Assembly (NCBI RefSeq): GCF_014699055.1
Contig: NZ_JACXAC010000004.1
Span: forward strand, 248,001 to 312,000
Reading direction: 5' to 3'
Origin: Hymenobacter armeniacus
GTDB taxonomy: Bacteria; Bacteroidota; Bacteroidia; Cytophagales; Hymenobacteraceae
DNA length: 64,000 nt
Positions 47,101 to 55,177 of this stretch are shown here, piece by piece. The position numbers were made by a program, and so were the translations under genes. Within the stretch, counting starts at the first letter, position 1, and each line of letters opens with the position of its first letter. The notes below the pieces were generated by a model. That model ran no database searches. It was not told the DNA's origin and saw only the letters and a list, made by a program, of their open reading frames with translations.

Positions 47101-47326
47101 CGTTGGTGCTCGTGCCCACCGACGTGCCTTTCACCAGCACGGTCACGCCGGGCAGGCCGGCCCCATCGGGCCCGGTCACTCGCCCGCTCACGGGCACGTC
47201 GGCCGCGGGCCGAACCAGCCGGCTCTCGGCCTCGGCTGGGGTGCTGTGCGCCAGCGCGGGAAGCCCGCAGGCCAGCATCACCGCCGTGCGGCGGAGCAGC
47301 GCATGTAAGTAAACAGGTCGCTTCAT
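44183..47326 (-). CDS. susC: SusC-like TonB-dependent outer-membrane transporter
   Basis: The 1,047-residue protein has an N-terminal signal, a carboxypeptidase-regulatory-like domain at about 45-125 (VSGRVTGPDGAGLPGVTVLV) and a TonB-box region with the typical NEVVVVGYGTQ. The plug follows (ALQGRAAGVTITSNGG, ILIRGITSAGNN, PLFVVDGFPLPD), then a 22-strand barrel ending in Phe (FLGGLNIGF). It imports oligosaccharides across the outer membrane with energy from TonB. It is the first gene of the SusC-SusD-PKD-GH16-GH16-GH3 series. No sigma/anti-sigma pair or HTCS regulator is adjacent. Confidence 0.97.
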   Translation of the reverse strand: MKRPVYLHALLRRTAVMLACGLPALAHSTPAEAESRLVRPAADVPVSGRVTGPDGAGLPGVTVLVKGTSVGTSTNADGAFSLMAPEGSTLVFSFVGYTTQSVVLTAGNASALSVSLKEDTQKLNEVVVVGYGTQQRGSVTGSVASVSGQEIAALPVADVSQALQGRAAGVTITSNGGAPGGAAGTSILIRGITSAGNNHPLFVVDGFPLPDSGEDQLNVISPNDIESVDILKDASATAIYGVRAANGVVIITTKRGKAGKSTVNVDGYRGVQSTWRKLGLLNAQEYAVINNENRIAANQPIVVDRLRNPAALGEGTDWEKEVFRTAAMQNYSLGATGGSDKARYAVSGSYFKQDGIIIGTNFERFTLRANGDLQVNKMLKLGNSIQLTHQEDRQITSNSGEYGTVQQLIRMIPIVPVYRPDGYYYEPRGQQDNFVEENPLAQLYTNRKYVRNRLLTTLFAELEPVKGLRFRTNVGVDFNFTNNNSFAPKIPELTVGTDVYTTRYSTAGSFSQANTIYSYLIENTGTYDHLFADKHQVTFLLGQSAQLFNSQEVGASRNGYLSNDLQNLNNGPVNPQLGNFGYLGVPSHLASYFARLNYEYAGKYLLQAVVRADGSSAFPPGAKFGTFPGVSVGWRISEENFMKDNLVVSNLKLRAGYGKVGNPNNAGRFAYLYSINSQINYPFGPNGTIFTGGAPTRQPNPELRWETNDQTNFGIDLGLFDNRIEATLDLYNRNSPNLITSVPVSLVSGTYENVPRNASSSYNRGLDFSVTSHNFRNAGRGLVWNTTLNFSTFKTRLTSLGAGLPFNGQGSLSGDIVRYEPGYAFGSFYGYVADGLFQTPEDVRNHATQTVNADPTKATSPGDIRFRDLNNDGKIDAADRTFIGNPNPDFTYGLTNTLTYAGFDLSVFLQGVQGNDVYNLNRYLEEAPLYGNASGGTRVLGRWTGAGTSNDVPRAIAGDPNNNLRVSSYYIEDGSYLRVKNLTLGYSLPSTLLSRISAQQIRVYVSAQNLFTFTKYTGFDPEVSPSGVDRGIYPQARTFLGGLNIGF

Positions 47327-47371
47327 AATGAGAATTGTGAAGTGGGTGGGAAAAAATGTTAGAAGGTGAGT

Positions 47372-47388
47372 CCGCCCGCAACGGGCGG
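47372..47388 (-). terminator. Short hairpin between the GH3 and SusC genes
   Basis: CCGCCCG (47372-47378) pairs with CGGGCGG (47382-47388) around a CAA loop. On the minus strand it follows the GH3 stop and is succeeded within 20 bases by a run of six T. It may separate or attenuate SusC transcription starting at the GH3 promoter. Confidence 0.45.
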
Positions 47389-47404
47389 CCAGTCGGCGGC
47401 TCGG

Positions 47405-49891
47405 TTAGTTGGTTGAGTTTGGCGGGGCGCTGGACGGCACTACCGCGCCGGTAGTTTTGGTGGGCGCGCTGCTGTTGGCACTGGCGCTGCCCACGTAGCG
47501 AAACCGCGCCGTTTGGGTGCCCACGCGCAGCGTGTACCAGCCGTCTTCCAGCTGGGGGCGGCCCTGGCCGTCGGGGTAGCTCAGGTCGCGCAGGGGTTCG
47601 ATGGTGAAGGTCAGTGCGCGGGTCTGGCCGGCGGCGTAGGGCTGCTTCTCGAAGTGCTTGAGCAGCCGCACCGGCCGCGCAATGCGCCCCACTTCATCGG
47701 TCAGAAACCACAGCGTGGCCTCTTGGCCGGCGCGGGTGCCGGTGTTGGCCACCTGCACGGTGGCGCGCAGCCGGGCGGCGGTGCCCGTGAGCACGGAGTC
47801 GCTAAGCGTCAGGCCCGAGTAGGCGTAGGCAGTATAGCTCAGGCCCTCGCCAAACTCGGTCAGCATCGTGCTTTTGTACTGGGTGCCCGGGGCCGAGAAG
47901 CCGGCCGCAAAATCTTTCAGCTCGGCGCTGTTCTCGTTGGCGTCGTGGTGGTAGTTGGTGACGTGGCCGGCAAACTGCGGATAGGTAAACGGTAGCCGGC
48001 CGCTGGGATTGGTCTTGCCGCTGATGACTTCGGCCAGCGCCGTGCCGCCGCCGTAGCCCGGCAGCCCCGCCCAGATGACGGCCGCGCTGCCGCCCGCCAC
48101 CGCCCGAATGATGCTCGGCCGCCCCCCGATGATGACCAGCACCGTGGGTTTGCCGCTGGCCTGGGCCGCGCGCACCAGTTGCTGCTGGTCGTCGGGCAGG
48201 GTCAGGTCCGAGGTGTTGCCCAGCACTTCTGTGTAGGGCCGCTCACCCAGGGCCAGCACCACGGCATCAGCCCGCTTGGCGGCGGCCGATATGCTGGTCA
48301 GCAACGGCTTGCCTTTGGCGTCGCGGTAGGGCAGGGCCTCGACGGTGGCGTTGGGGTATTCCTTGCGCAGGGCTTGCACCAGCGTGGGCACGTCTTTGGG
48401 GTAGCCCTCTTCGGCGCGGCCCTGCCAGGCCAGCGTCCAGCCGCCGCACAGGTTGGCGCGCGACTCGGCCGAGGGGCCCAGCACCAGCAGGCGCTTCACG
48501 CGGGCCGGAGCCAGCGGCAGCACGTTCTTCTCATTCTTCAGCAGCACCAGCGACTCGCGGGCCGCCGCCACGGCCTGGGCGCGCAGGGCCGGGTCGCCCA
48601 CGCGGGCCAGCCGGTCGGCGCGGGGCATGGGGTTTTCAAACAAGCCGATTTCCTCCTTCATCTGCAGCACCCGGCCCGCCGAGAGCGTGATGCGCTCCTC
48701 GCTCAGGCGGCCTTCCTGCACCAGCTCCTTCACGTAGCGGCAGAAGTTGGTGTCGTAGGGCGTCATGGCCACGTCGATGCCCGCGTCGAGGGCCATCCAG
48801 GTGGCTTCCTTTTCGTTGGGTGCCACCTTCTGCACCTTCACCAGCCGGTTGATGTCGCCCCAGTCCGTCACCACCACGCCCCGGAAGCCCATCTGGCGGC
48901 GCAGCAGGTCGGTAAGAATGGCTTTGGAGGCGTGCACGGCCTCGCCGTTGATGGCGCCGGAGTTCACCATCACGCTTTTCACGCCGGAATCGATTGCGGC
49001 CTGGAACGAAGGGCGAAACAGCTCCTGCAGCCGCTGGTCGGGGATGAGGGCGTTGGTGCGGTCCCAGCCGTTGCGCGGGTCGGAGTACCCGATGAAGTGC
49101 TTGGCGCAAGCCGCTATTTTGTAGGGTGCTATCTCGCTGTTGGTCTGGGCCTCACGCACAAACGTGGCGCCCATGGTGGCCGCCAGCAGCGGGTCTTCGC
49201 CGTAGGTTTCGTAGAGGCGGGGCCAGTAGGTGTTCACGCCCAAATCCAGCACCGGCGCAAACAGCCAGTGGTGCCCCAGGTCCGCCGACTCCAGCACCGT
49301 GGCGCGGGCCGTCTGGCGGGCTAGGTCGGGGTTGAAGGTGGCGCCCAGGTTGAGGTTGTGCGGGAAAATGGCCGTGCCGCTCACGTAACTGGCGCCGTGC
49401 ATGTGGTCGATGCCGTAGAGGATGGGCACGTGCAGCCGCGACTCGCGCAGGGCAATGCGCTGCAGCGCAGCCGAGTAGCGCACCCACTGCGCCGCCGGCA
49501 CCGCCTGCCCGTTGATGAACGAGCCCACGTGAAAATCGCGCACCAGCGCCGTGGCTTTGGCCGAGTCCAGCACCACGTCCTTGTCTTCGCCCGTGGTATT
49601 TATAGCCGACAGGTTGAGCTGGGTCATCTGCCCGATTTTCTCTTCCAGGGTCATCTGGGCCAGCAGCTGCTGCACCCGCGGGCTGAAGGCGGCCACGGCC
49701 GGGGCGGGCACTGCCCCCACGCTCACCGTAGTGGCGGGCGCCACGCCGGCGGTGGGCACGGCAGCCCGCTGGCAGGCGGCCAAAAGCGGCGCACTCAGCA
49801 GCAGCGCACGCCAGCTGACGCAGCCCCGGAGGGACGACCAGCGGGTACGCGCAACAGCAACCGAAAAGGAGGTGGTTACGGGAAAAAACAC
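47405..49891 (-). CDS. GH3 beta-glucosidase lipoprotein
   Basis: The product is about 828 residues. A lipoprotein signal (LLLSAPLLAAC) is followed by a complete GH3 enzyme: MTLEEKIGQMTQLN at the start, AACAKHFIGYSDP, the nucleophile Asp in VVVTDWGDINRLV, the C-terminal domain (LLKNEKNVLPLAP, LVLGPSAESRANL) and a fibronectin-III-like end. It resembles exo-acting BglX-type beta-glucosidases. It lies upstream of SusC and may be transcribed with it. There is no ATG; a GTG at 49891, just below a good promoter box, is chosen over a TTG at 49918 that overlaps the box. A Ser/Thr/Ala/Pro-rich tail closes the protein. Confidence 0.9.
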   Translation of the reverse strand: MFFPVTTSFSVAVARTRWSSLRGCVSWRALLLSAPLLAACQRAAVPTAGVAPATTVSVGAVPAPAVAAFSPRVQQLLAQMTLEEKIGQMTQLNLSAINTTGEDKDVVLDSAKATALVRDFHVGSFINGQAVPAAQWVRYSAALQRIALRESRLHVPILYGIDHMHGASYVSGTAIFPHNLNLGATFNPDLARQTARATVLESADLGHHWLFAPVLDLGVNTYWPRLYETYGEDPLLAATMGATFVREAQTNSEIAPYKIAACAKHFIGYSDPRNGWDRTNALIPDQRLQELFRPSFQAAIDSGVKSVMVNSGAINGEAVHASKAILTDLLRRQMGFRGVVVTDWGDINRLVKVQKVAPNEKEATWMALDAGIDVAMTPYDTNFCRYVKELVQEGRLSEERITLSAGRVLQMKEEIGLFENPMPRADRLARVGDPALRAQAVAAARESLVLLKNEKNVLPLAPARVKRLLVLGPSAESRANLCGGWTLAWQGRAEEGYPKDVPTLVQALRKEYPNATVEALPYRDAKGKPLLTSISAAAKRADAVVLALGERPYTEVLGNTSDLTLPDDQQQLVRAAQASGKPTVLVIIGGRPSIIRAVAGGSAAVIWAGLPGYGGGTALAEVISGKTNPSGRLPFTYPQFAGHVTNYHHDANENSAELKDFAAGFSAPGTQYKSTMLTEFGEGLSYTAYAYSGLTLSDSVLTGTAARLRATVQVANTGTRAGQEATLWFLTDEVGRIARPVRLLKHFEKQPYAAGQTRALTFTIEPLRDLSYPDGQGRPQLEDGWYTLRVGTQTARFRYVGSASANSSAPTKTTGAVVPSSAPPNSTN

Positions 49892-49915
49892 GAGCGTCGG
49901 GTGGGATAGGACGCT

Positions 49916-49947
49916 CAAATGTATGGGCCTGTGGTTGGCAAATGCAA
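49916..49947 (-). promoter_or_regulatory. Promoter of the polysaccharide locus (GH3 gene)
   Basis: On the minus strand TTG (49945-49947) is followed after 21 bases by TACATTTG (49916-49923), a full match to the Bacteroidota consensus TTG-N19-21-TAnnTTTG. It supports a start of translation below 49910. Confidence 0.65.
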
Positions 49948-50244
49948 GTGCAAAAACCGCCTCAGCTGCTTGTTTTAAGGGTTTTTACGCTTGTTTGCCT
50001 AAGTGGTTATACGCTTGCTGCACACGTAAAAAAACCGCTTTGTGCGCCAACTTGCCGGGCAGCGCCTTTTCGCAAATCCTGGTCTTGGGCTAAAAAACAA
50101 CGAAAAAAAGTGCGAGAAATCGAAAAAAAATTGACTTCACGCCGCACATACCCACACCCCCACCTAATTCTGCGCCTACTATGCCGCCAAGCCCAAATCG
50201 TGGGAAGCCTAGCATTCGCAATCGTTACCGGAAGGTTGGGGCCG
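49948..50244. other. AT-richer intergenic stretch without visible gene
   Basis: This stretch upstream of the GH3 promoter and downstream of the 7TM sensor gene is less GC-rich than its surroundings, with A-runs near 50030 and 50100-50135. I see no convincing coding frame, RNA gene or strong hairpin. Confidence 0.4.
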
Positions 50245-52287
50245 TCATTTTATGCTTTCCGCGGGGGCTTCTTCGGTCACTTCGGCGTCGGCGGTGGCAT
50301 CCAGCAGCACATGCGTCCACGGCTCACCTTCTTCGTAGTCGGGGGCGTGGCGGCGGCGCTGCAGGGCAGCCAGCACTTTCTGGGCAAAGGCCCAGCTGGT
50401 GGCCTGCCGCAGCTCCAGCACGCGGGCCAGTTCCGACGGCGAGTAGTTGCCTTTGTGTGCGTGCAGAAGGAACACGGCGTACAGCGCCTTCACAATCGAG
50501 AATTTGCACTTTTGAAGTAGGGTGCCGGCGGTGGCCGACTCCACGTAGCGGCAGCGGGTGCAGCGGCGGGCGTGGGGCTCGCGGGCTTCGCAGCTCTTCT
50601 CGTGGCCACACTTGCGGCAGCGGTAGGTGCCATGGTCCCACTTCAAGCCGGCCAGGTAGCGCAGGCAGGCGTCTTTGTCGGGATAAATCTGGCTGAACTC
50701 GCCAAAGTCGACTTCGCGCGCTTCGATGCGGGCGGCCTTCTCGGCGTGCAGGTCGCGGCTGAGCTCGGCGTTGAGGGTTTCGATGGCGGCCGACTGCAGG
50801 GCCAGCAAGCCGTTGGCTTCCAGCAGCTCGCGATTCTGAGCGGCCACGGTGTCGTTTTGGCGGCGCAGCTCGGCGGTGCGCTGGGCCACCAGGGCTTCGA
50901 GCTCGGTGTTGAGGCGGTCTTTGAGCTCCTGGTTTTCGCGCATCTGCTCCACCAGGCGGTCCTGGGCCTGGTGCTTTTTGCGCAGCTGCTTCAGCAGCCG
51001 ATGCTGGGTGAGCAGGGTCGTATCCATCAGGCCTTTGAGCTTTTCGCCCAGGGCGTAGCTCAGAATCACCACTTCGGCCACAAAAGCCGCGTAGAGGCTA
51101 TACACGGTGTAGGCATTGTTGTAGAAGTCGATGCCCAGCTTGCGCATGATGAGGAAGGTGAGGCTGCTGGCCACCAGCGCCTGCGCCAGCAACAGGTAGC
51201 GCGCCGGGCGCAGCCCGCTGCGGTAGGCCCGGAAGGCCGAGTAATACAGCAGGCCATACGGCAGCAGGTAGAGCCAGAAGCTGAACCCCGAATGCACCAC
51301 GGCCGCATCCAGCACCAGCAGGGCCGTGCTCAGGCCCACCACCCAGCGCCCCAGGCTGTAAAGGGTAGGCACGCGCGAGGCCATGTCGAGAAAGCCGCTG
51401 GCGTACACGGCAAACGTGATGAGCAGCAGCACCGGCGCCGCCGCCCCAATGAAGTGGTTCTGCCCTGGCCCGCCGGGCCACAGGTACTGAAAGCCCAGCC
51501 CGTCTTCGGTCAGAAACAATAGCGTGCCGCTCAGCACGTAGAGCACGTACGACAGATACGTCTGCTCCTTCAGGAAGAAGAACAGAATCAGGTTGTACAG
51601 CAGCATGATGACCAGGATGCCGTAGAATATGCCCAGCAGCCAATACTGCGCCGACAGTTCCGGAATGAGCCCCGGCCCGCTGTGCAGCATGGCCCGGAAG
51701 CTGGTGCGCGTATCGGAATGCAGGCGCAGGTAGTAGGTCGCGGTTTGGCCCGGCCGCGGCGGCAGGTCAAACAGGAAGTTCTTGTAGGGGTGCGGGCGGG
51801 TGGCAAAGGGCAGGCTGGCGCCGGTCAGCACGCTGTCGTAGGCGGATGTGCTCCCGGGCCGGGGCCGGAAAAACAGCGCCTGGCCGATGTGCGAGTCGTA
51901 GAGTTCCAGGTACCAGGCCGCCGTCTCGTTGGGCGCGTGGCGCACCGTGATGCGCAGCCAGTAGGCGCTGCGCGTGTGGTCGATGTTGGCCGGGTGGCCC
52001 GAACCGCGCAGCCGCACAAAGCGCCGGCTCCACGTAGGGCTCTGTGCCTGCGCCAGCGTGAGGCGGCCCGTGGGGTCTTCCAGCAGGCTGTAGTAGTTGT
52101 CGTCGAGGTAAATGGCCGACTGCGCCGGGTCGACCACCAGCGTGTCTTCGGGCGCGGCTTGGGCTTGCGGCGCGCCGCCCAGCAGGCCCGCCAGCACCAG
52201 GCTCAGGAGCAAGAAAAACCGCCTGAGCGGGCTTTCCAACGCCCGGCATTGGGCCCGGGGCCAATCGGCAGTGTCTGGTTGTTGCAT
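50245..52287 (-). CDS. 7TM-DISM sensor fused to an IS1595-transposase-type zinc ribbon and helix-turn-helix
   Basis: The 680-residue protein has a signal peptide (24-44), a periplasmic 7TMR-DISM extracellular beta-sandwich (50-190) and about seven membrane helices (214-412, for example IFYGILVIMLLYNLILFFF). A long coiled coil follows (412-545). In place of a kinase or cyclase, the C-terminus reads YPDKDACLRYLAGLKW, then a zinc ribbon with CRKC and CTRC pairs (about 556-580). SATAGTLLQKCKFSIVKALY and a helix-turn-helix-like segment ELARVLELRQATSWAFAQKV come next. This order is that of the N-terminal DNA-binding part of IS1595-family transposases. The transposase nuclease domain and inverted ends are absent. 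It may be a membrane-tethered DNA-binding regulator (inference). The Met at 52287 is preferred to one nine codons upstream. Confidence 0.85.
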   Translation of the reverse strand: MQQPDTADWPRAQCRALESPLRRFFLLLSLVLAGLLGGAPQAQAAPEDTLVVDPAQSAIYLDDNYYSLLEDPTGRLTLAQAQSPTWSRRFVRLRGSGHPANIDHTRSAYWLRITVRHAPNETAAWYLELYDSHIGQALFFRPRPGSTSAYDSVLTGASLPFATRPHPYKNFLFDLPPRPGQTATYYLRLHSDTRTSFRAMLHSGPGLIPELSAQYWLLGIFYGILVIMLLYNLILFFFLKEQTYLSYVLYVLSGTLLFLTEDGLGFQYLWPGGPGQNHFIGAAAPVLLLITFAVYASGFLDMASRVPTLYSLGRWVVGLSTALLVLDAAVVHSGFSFWLYLLPYGLLYYSAFRAYRSGLRPARYLLLAQALVASSLTFLIMRKLGIDFYNNAYTVYSLYAAFVAEVVILSYALGEKLKGLMDTTLLTQHRLLKQLRKKHQAQDRLVEQMRENQELKDRLNTELEALVAQRTAELRRQNDTVAAQNRELLEANGLLALQSAAIETLNAELSRDLHAEKAARIEAREVDFGEFSQIYPDKDACLRYLAGLKWDHGTYRCRKCGHEKSCEAREPHARRCTRCRYVESATAGTLLQKCKFSIVKALYAVFLLHAHKGNYSPSELARVLELRQATSWAFAQKVLAALQRRRHAPDYEEGEPWTHVLLDATADAEVTEEAPAESIK

Positions 52288-52306
52288 GAGGCGTCTAAAA
52301 TACAAA

Positions 52307-52335
52307 AAGCCCACCGGCTTTGAACCGGTGGGCTT
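52307..52335 (-). terminator. Intrinsic terminator of the DUF5686 gene
   Basis: AAGCCCACCGG (52307-52317) pairs with CCGGTGGGCTT (52325-52335) around a 7-base loop. On the minus strand the stem is followed by a T-tract. It separates the DUF5686 gene from the 7TM sensor gene. Confidence 0.8.
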
Positions 52336-52358
52336 CTTGAAACAAGCGGGGCAAAGCC

Positions 52359-54935
52359 TTACAGGCGGAACTGCGCGCCCACCTTGATGCCGAAATTCTG
52401 GTGCTTGGGCGTAATGGTCGTTTCGCGCACCGGCTGGTCGCGGTAGGTGAGGCGGTGGATGAAATCGACGCGAATAAACTTGAAAATGTTCTCGATGCCG
52501 TAGCCCACTTCCACGTACGGCTGCTTGTCGAGGGTGGGGATGGGGGCCAGTTCGTGGCCGCTCATGTCGCGGCGGGGCTGGGTGGTGTTGGTTTTGGACA
52601 AGGTGCCATACAGCACGTTGGCCGTGCCCACTAGGCGCCAGTTGAGCGCCCGAATGCCGGGGATGCCGTTGAGGAGCAAACCTTCGAAGTGGTGGTCGAG
52701 CCGCAGCGACACCGAGCGGTCGGTCACGAACTCGAAGTAGTTCATCAGGTTGAACGAGTTGGCGTTGTAGAACGGCGTTTGGTTGCCCAGCGGCGTTTTG
52801 AGGATGAGGTAGGGCACCGCATCGGGAATGTAGCTGCCCTCGAGGCGGTAATTGAGCCGGCCCAACTGGCCAATCGAGGCGCTGTGCGTAATCAGCAGGT
52901 TAAACTTCTGGTACGGCGGCGGCGTCTTGCCTTCGAAGAGGTTGCGGTAGCCAAGGGTGTAGCGGAACGTGAACACCGGCCAGCGCTTCAGGCCCACGGC
53001 CCGGCGGCGGTTTTCGCTCTGCACCAGGTTTTCGTCGGGGGCGTAGCGCGACTCTAGCACTGCTTCCGACAGCGTGAGGTCGTGGCCAATGGGCGCCGAC
53101 GGGCCGCGGTCGGTGGTGGAGTAGTAAGCGAAGTCGTGTAGCGGCGAAATATCCTGGTGGCGCAGCGTCAGGGTCTGGGTGAAGCCGTGGAACAGGTCGC
53201 GCTGCACGCTGAGCGAGTACAAGTCGCGCAGGATGGGGCGGCCCTGAATGAAGCGTCCCCAGCGGGAGGCGGCCGCAAATAAGTTGTCGGAGGAAGTGAA
53301 GTCGTTGTCCAGCAAGGCCACCTGCTCCACGTCGTGCTTAAATTCGCCGGTGAGCAGCGTCCAGTGCCGGCGCTCGGCAATGTAGTAGGTCCGGATGCCG
53401 TACTTGATGCGGGTATCGCGCGTGCCGTAGGCCACGTAGCCCTGCGTCACCCAGTCGCGGCTGATGCTGGGCGTGGTGCGGAAGCCCAGCCGGATGCGGC
53501 TGCCTTCGTAGTCGTTGTGGGCGTAAGAAGTGAGGATGGGGCCAATGTCCCAGCGGCCCACGCGCTTGTAGCCGTTCACCAGCAGGTCGACCCAGTCGAG
53601 CAGGTTGCGCACCGACGGCAGTTGCTTGGCCGAGTCGAGCACGGCAAAGGTCTGGCGCTCCGACAGGCTGAGCGTGTCGGGCCGGTGCTCGTCGAAATAA
53701 CCGCGGGCGCCAGCCTGCGGCTGGCTCGAGAGTAGGCCGCCGTCGCCCTGCTCGGCCGGCTCCATCAGCGACGACACAATGGGCTGGTCGTAGAAGCCCG
53801 GCTCGGTGTGGAGCTTGTTGCGCACGAAGTTGCTGCTCACCGTGGTGAAGCGCACCAGCATGGCGGCCTGCTTTTCGTAAGGCCGCACGCTGAGAACCAG
53901 CTTGGTGCGAACGGGCAGGCCCGGGCCGTCGCCCGGCGAGGTGAGGTCCTGATAAATGCGCAGGTCGCTCACGAAGTTGATGTTGGCGTCGGGGCTGGCC
54001 ACCACGTCAATGCGACGCAGCGCGTAGCCTTCCTGCGTAATCCAGATGGTGCCTTTGAAGGCCAGGTCGTGGCTGCGCTTGGGCGTCACGGCTATCTTGT
54101 AGCACCAGTCTTTGCCCACAAACACCGAGTCCTGCAGCTCGTAGTCGTAGGTAAGGCGGCCGCCTTCGGCAATGGGCGAGATGAAGTCCTTGCCCAGCAC
54201 GTTTTGCCAGTTGGGGTAGAAGTCGAAATTCTGGAAGTTCGAGCCCAGCATTTGCGACAGCACCGAGCCCTCGCGCGGGCCGGCGCCGCGCATCTGCTTG
54301 TGCAGCAGGTCTTCGCGGCGGCGCAGCGGGGCGTTGCGCTGGTACACCCGCGAGCCTACTTCGGAGGCGAAGATGGGCAACGGCGCGTCGCCGTCGGCCG
54401 CCGCCGCCGCGCCCTGGCGCACGGCCAGGGCCCGAATGTCCTTGATAACCTTACGCTTGGCCAGGTTGGCGGGCACGTCAATCAGGCTGGTTTCGATGCG
54501 GTTGTAGGAGTCGTATTCGGCCGCTTGCAGGGCCGAGCGTTCATTTTCGGGCTTGTGCTTCTGCACTTCGCGCAGGATGCGGAAAGCGGGGTTTTCGGGC
54601 TGGCGCGACGATACCACCACTTCGGCCAGCGCCACGCCGCCGGTCTTCAGCCGGAACAGCACGTTTTGGGTGGGAGCGTCGCTAAGCTTGCGGCGCTGGG
54701 TGGCAAAGCCCATGGCCGAGGCCGCAATGGAGTCGGGCGAGCCCGTCACGGCCAGCCGAAACTTGCCGTCGGCGTCGGCGGTGACGCCCGCGCTGGTTTT
54801 GGGAACGAAAATGGAGGCAAACGGCACCGGCTCACCGTTCGTAGCCTCCACTACCTGGCCGCTGATTACAATACGCTGGGCTGCGGCTGGCAACACCAAC
54901 AGGAGTGCCAGGAGCAGCGGAGCAAAAAATTTCAT
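52359..54935 (-). CDS. DUF5686/carboxypeptidase-regulatory-like outer-membrane protein
   Basis: The 858-residue protein has a signal peptide (LLLALLLVLPAAAQ) and a carboxypeptidase-regulatory-like domain (ISGQVVEATNGEPVPFASIF). A region starting EVVVSSRQPENPAFRILREV is typical of the DUF5686 family. The long C-terminal half is beta-barrel-like and ends LRL after an aromatic-rich strand pattern. Members are Bacteroidota outer-membrane proteins of unclear function; some are linked to surface or transport processes. It has its own promoter candidate and terminator and looks monocistronic. Confidence 0.85.
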   Translation of the reverse strand: MKFFAPLLLALLLVLPAAAQRIVISGQVVEATNGEPVPFASIFVPKTSAGVTADADGKFRLAVTGSPDSIAASAMGFATQRRKLSDAPTQNVLFRLKTGGVALAEVVVSSRQPENPAFRILREVQKHKPENERSALQAAEYDSYNRIETSLIDVPANLAKRKVIKDIRALAVRQGAAAAADGDAPLPIFASEVGSRVYQRNAPLRRREDLLHKQMRGAGPREGSVLSQMLGSNFQNFDFYPNWQNVLGKDFISPIAEGGRLTYDYELQDSVFVGKDWCYKIAVTPKRSHDLAFKGTIWITQEGYALRRIDVVASPDANINFVSDLRIYQDLTSPGDGPGLPVRTKLVLSVRPYEKQAAMLVRFTTVSSNFVRNKLHTEPGFYDQPIVSSLMEPAEQGDGGLLSSQPQAGARGYFDEHRPDTLSLSERQTFAVLDSAKQLPSVRNLLDWVDLLVNGYKRVGRWDIGPILTSYAHNDYEGSRIRLGFRTTPSISRDWVTQGYVAYGTRDTRIKYGIRTYYIAERRHWTLLTGEFKHDVEQVALLDNDFTSSDNLFAAASRWGRFIQGRPILRDLYSLSVQRDLFHGFTQTLTLRHQDISPLHDFAYYSTTDRGPSAPIGHDLTLSEAVLESRYAPDENLVQSENRRRAVGLKRWPVFTFRYTLGYRNLFEGKTPPPYQKFNLLITHSASIGQLGRLNYRLEGSYIPDAVPYLILKTPLGNQTPFYNANSFNLMNYFEFVTDRSVSLRLDHHFEGLLLNGIPGIRALNWRLVGTANVLYGTLSKTNTTQPRRDMSGHELAPIPTLDKQPYVEVGYGIENIFKFIRVDFIHRLTYRDQPVRETTITPKHQNFGIKVGAQFRL

Positions 54936-54952
54936 ACTGAGTAGTAAGGAGC

Positions 54953-54982
54953 CAAATGCAAGAACCTGAAGTAGTCCGGCAA
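54953..54982 (-). promoter_or_regulatory. Promoter candidate of the DUF5686 gene
   Basis: On the minus strand TTG (54980-54982) is followed after 19 bases by TGCATTTG (54953-54960), one base off the TAnnTTTG consensus. It lies 18 bases above the ATG, implying a very short leader. Confidence 0.45.
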
Positions 54983-55104
54983 TTTACGCAAAGCGTACGC
55001 GGCTCCCAACTAGTTCCAAGCCGAAAGTATGAAAATTTCGGGCCAACAATTAAACCTGGCGGACCAACTGTTGTCCTGGCCCGGCCAACGTTAACGGAGC
55101 CGTC

Positions 55105-55136
55105 AAAAAAGCCCGTGCGTGGGCACGGGCTTTTTT
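55105..55136. terminator. Classical intrinsic terminator
   Basis: GCCCGTGC (55111-55118) and GCACGGGC (55123-55130) form an 8-bp stem with a GTGG loop, flanked by six A on one side and six T on the other. It can act in both directions and ends the glycine-rich repeat gene. Confidence 0.9.
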
Positions 55137-55177
55137 ACCTTGAAGAAGAAAACCGCCGGCAAAGGCGCCGGCCGGGC

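Noticed and set aside
45008..47308. A 766-codon open frame on the plus strand opposite the SusC gene
   Set aside because: It is antisense to an unmistakable SusC gene, has a His/Val/Gly/Ala-rich composition typical of GC-rich shadow frames, and has no domain pattern.
49916..49918. TTG at 49918 as the start of the GH3 lipoprotein
   Set aside because: It overlaps a consensus -7 promoter box, so the codon would not be in the transcript; GTG at 49891 fits better.
50245..50700. Remnant of an IS1595 insertion sequence
   Set aside because: The zinc-ribbon part is in frame with an intact sensor and coiled coil. No terminal inverted repeats, target duplication or transposase nuclease are seen, so a domesticated fusion fits better.
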